Source: Nitrospiraceae bacterium (lineage in GTDB: Bacteria > Nitrospirota > Nitrospiria > Nitrospirales > UBA8639). From it: 64,000 nucleotides of DNA. The stretch lies in NCBI GenBank assembly GCA_020632635.1, contig JACKFE010000006.1, positions 62,001 through 126,000 on the forward strand, in the 5' to 3' direction. This document shows positions 63,822 to 64,000 of this stretch, in pieces. The translations under genes and the position numbers were made by a program. Within the stretch, counting starts at the first letter, position 1; each line of letters starts with the position of its first letter. Below the pieces are notes generated by a model that ran no database searches, was not told the origin of the DNA, and was given only the letters and a program-made list of their open reading frames with translations.

Positions 63822-64000
63822 CAGGCGGTTGAAACATAGGAAAGAACCCCCCAGCAAGCTGGGGAGTATCCAAGAGCAGATTTTCATGAAACCGTTCAAG
63901 AGGAATGGCTCTTGAGATGATACGGACCTAGTCTCCTCAAGGATTCAGGCTATTCAAAAAATCCCGTCTGGCGCAGGCGCAGCCCTTTAACGAATGAACC
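63822..64000. other. window end after the peroxidase gene
   Basis: Contains a short hairpin, CCCCAGC-AA-GCTGGGG (63849-63864), without a clear T-tract; it may be a weak terminator. The remaining bases show no gene before the edge. Confidence 0.35.

Overview
This is a bacterial chromosome segment, almost certainly from the Nitrospirota (probably a Nitrospira-like lineage). The main evidence is a complete bacterial 20S proteasome island in the order ATPase, Dop-like, small ubiquitin-like tag, prcB, prcA, PafA-like. Its tag has the charged, disordered form and Arg-Gln-Arg-Thr-Gly-Glu end of UBact, the Pup relative of Nitrospirota and some other Gram-negative phyla, rather than an actinobacterial Pup. 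lptF/lptG, TatC, many lipoproteins and a decayed SmbP-type metal-binding gene also fit a Gram-negative, nitrifier-type bacterium. No tRNA, rRNA, CRISPR array or intact mobile element was seen.

Layout. 1-2.9 kb: molybdate uptake (modB, cut by the window edge, and modC) facing a helix-turn-helix regulator with a ligand-binding domain and a perfect 7+3+7 palindrome upstream. 2.9-4.3 kb: no recognisable gene. 4.3-13.6 kb: a long minus-strand run of housekeeping and envelope genes (cyclophilin, beta-propeller protein, tatC, rimI, tsaB, LolB-like lipoprotein, radA, two DUF507 genes). 13.7-20.9 kb: a DEDD exonuclease and a PP2C phosphatase, two head-to-head 2OG-Fe(II) oxygenase-like genes, recN, trxA and a SleB-type hydrolase. 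20.9-24.4 kb: a FliA-type sigma factor behind what reads as a cyclic-di-GMP-I riboswitch with an intrinsic terminator, then lptG and lptF. 24.5-28.2 kb: a cold-shock gene with a terminator-bearing leader, and a 982-residue protein with two six-repeat NHL propellers. 28.4-37.8 kb: guaB, guaA, rluB, aspS, a Tat-exported molybdopterin oxidoreductase, a UDP-sugar decarboxylase and a TraF/OMP-like protein.

37.8-44.6 kb is the proteasome island, followed by an RRM protein and a ClpX with an enlarged zinc finger, so two ATP-dependent proteolysis systems lie close together. 46.7-51.9 kb holds a propeller lipoprotein, an M48 lipoprotein protease and an inactive/active M16 pair. 52-55.5 kb holds a dipeptide epimerase, a second molybdopterin oxidoreductase, an FKBP isomerase, a broken smbP-like gene and a CheY-like regulator. 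55.6-60 kb is a MacAB-like exporter with two separate permeases. The end carries a CBS protein, a DEAD-box helicase, a TerC protein and a glutathione peroxidase.

Functional links: modBC, the regulator, tatC and the two molybdopterin enzymes together suggest active molybdenum metabolism. The two strongest items for follow-up are the UBact-proteasome island and the riboswitch-controlled sigma factor. Assignments come from reading the sequence alone; no database search was possible.
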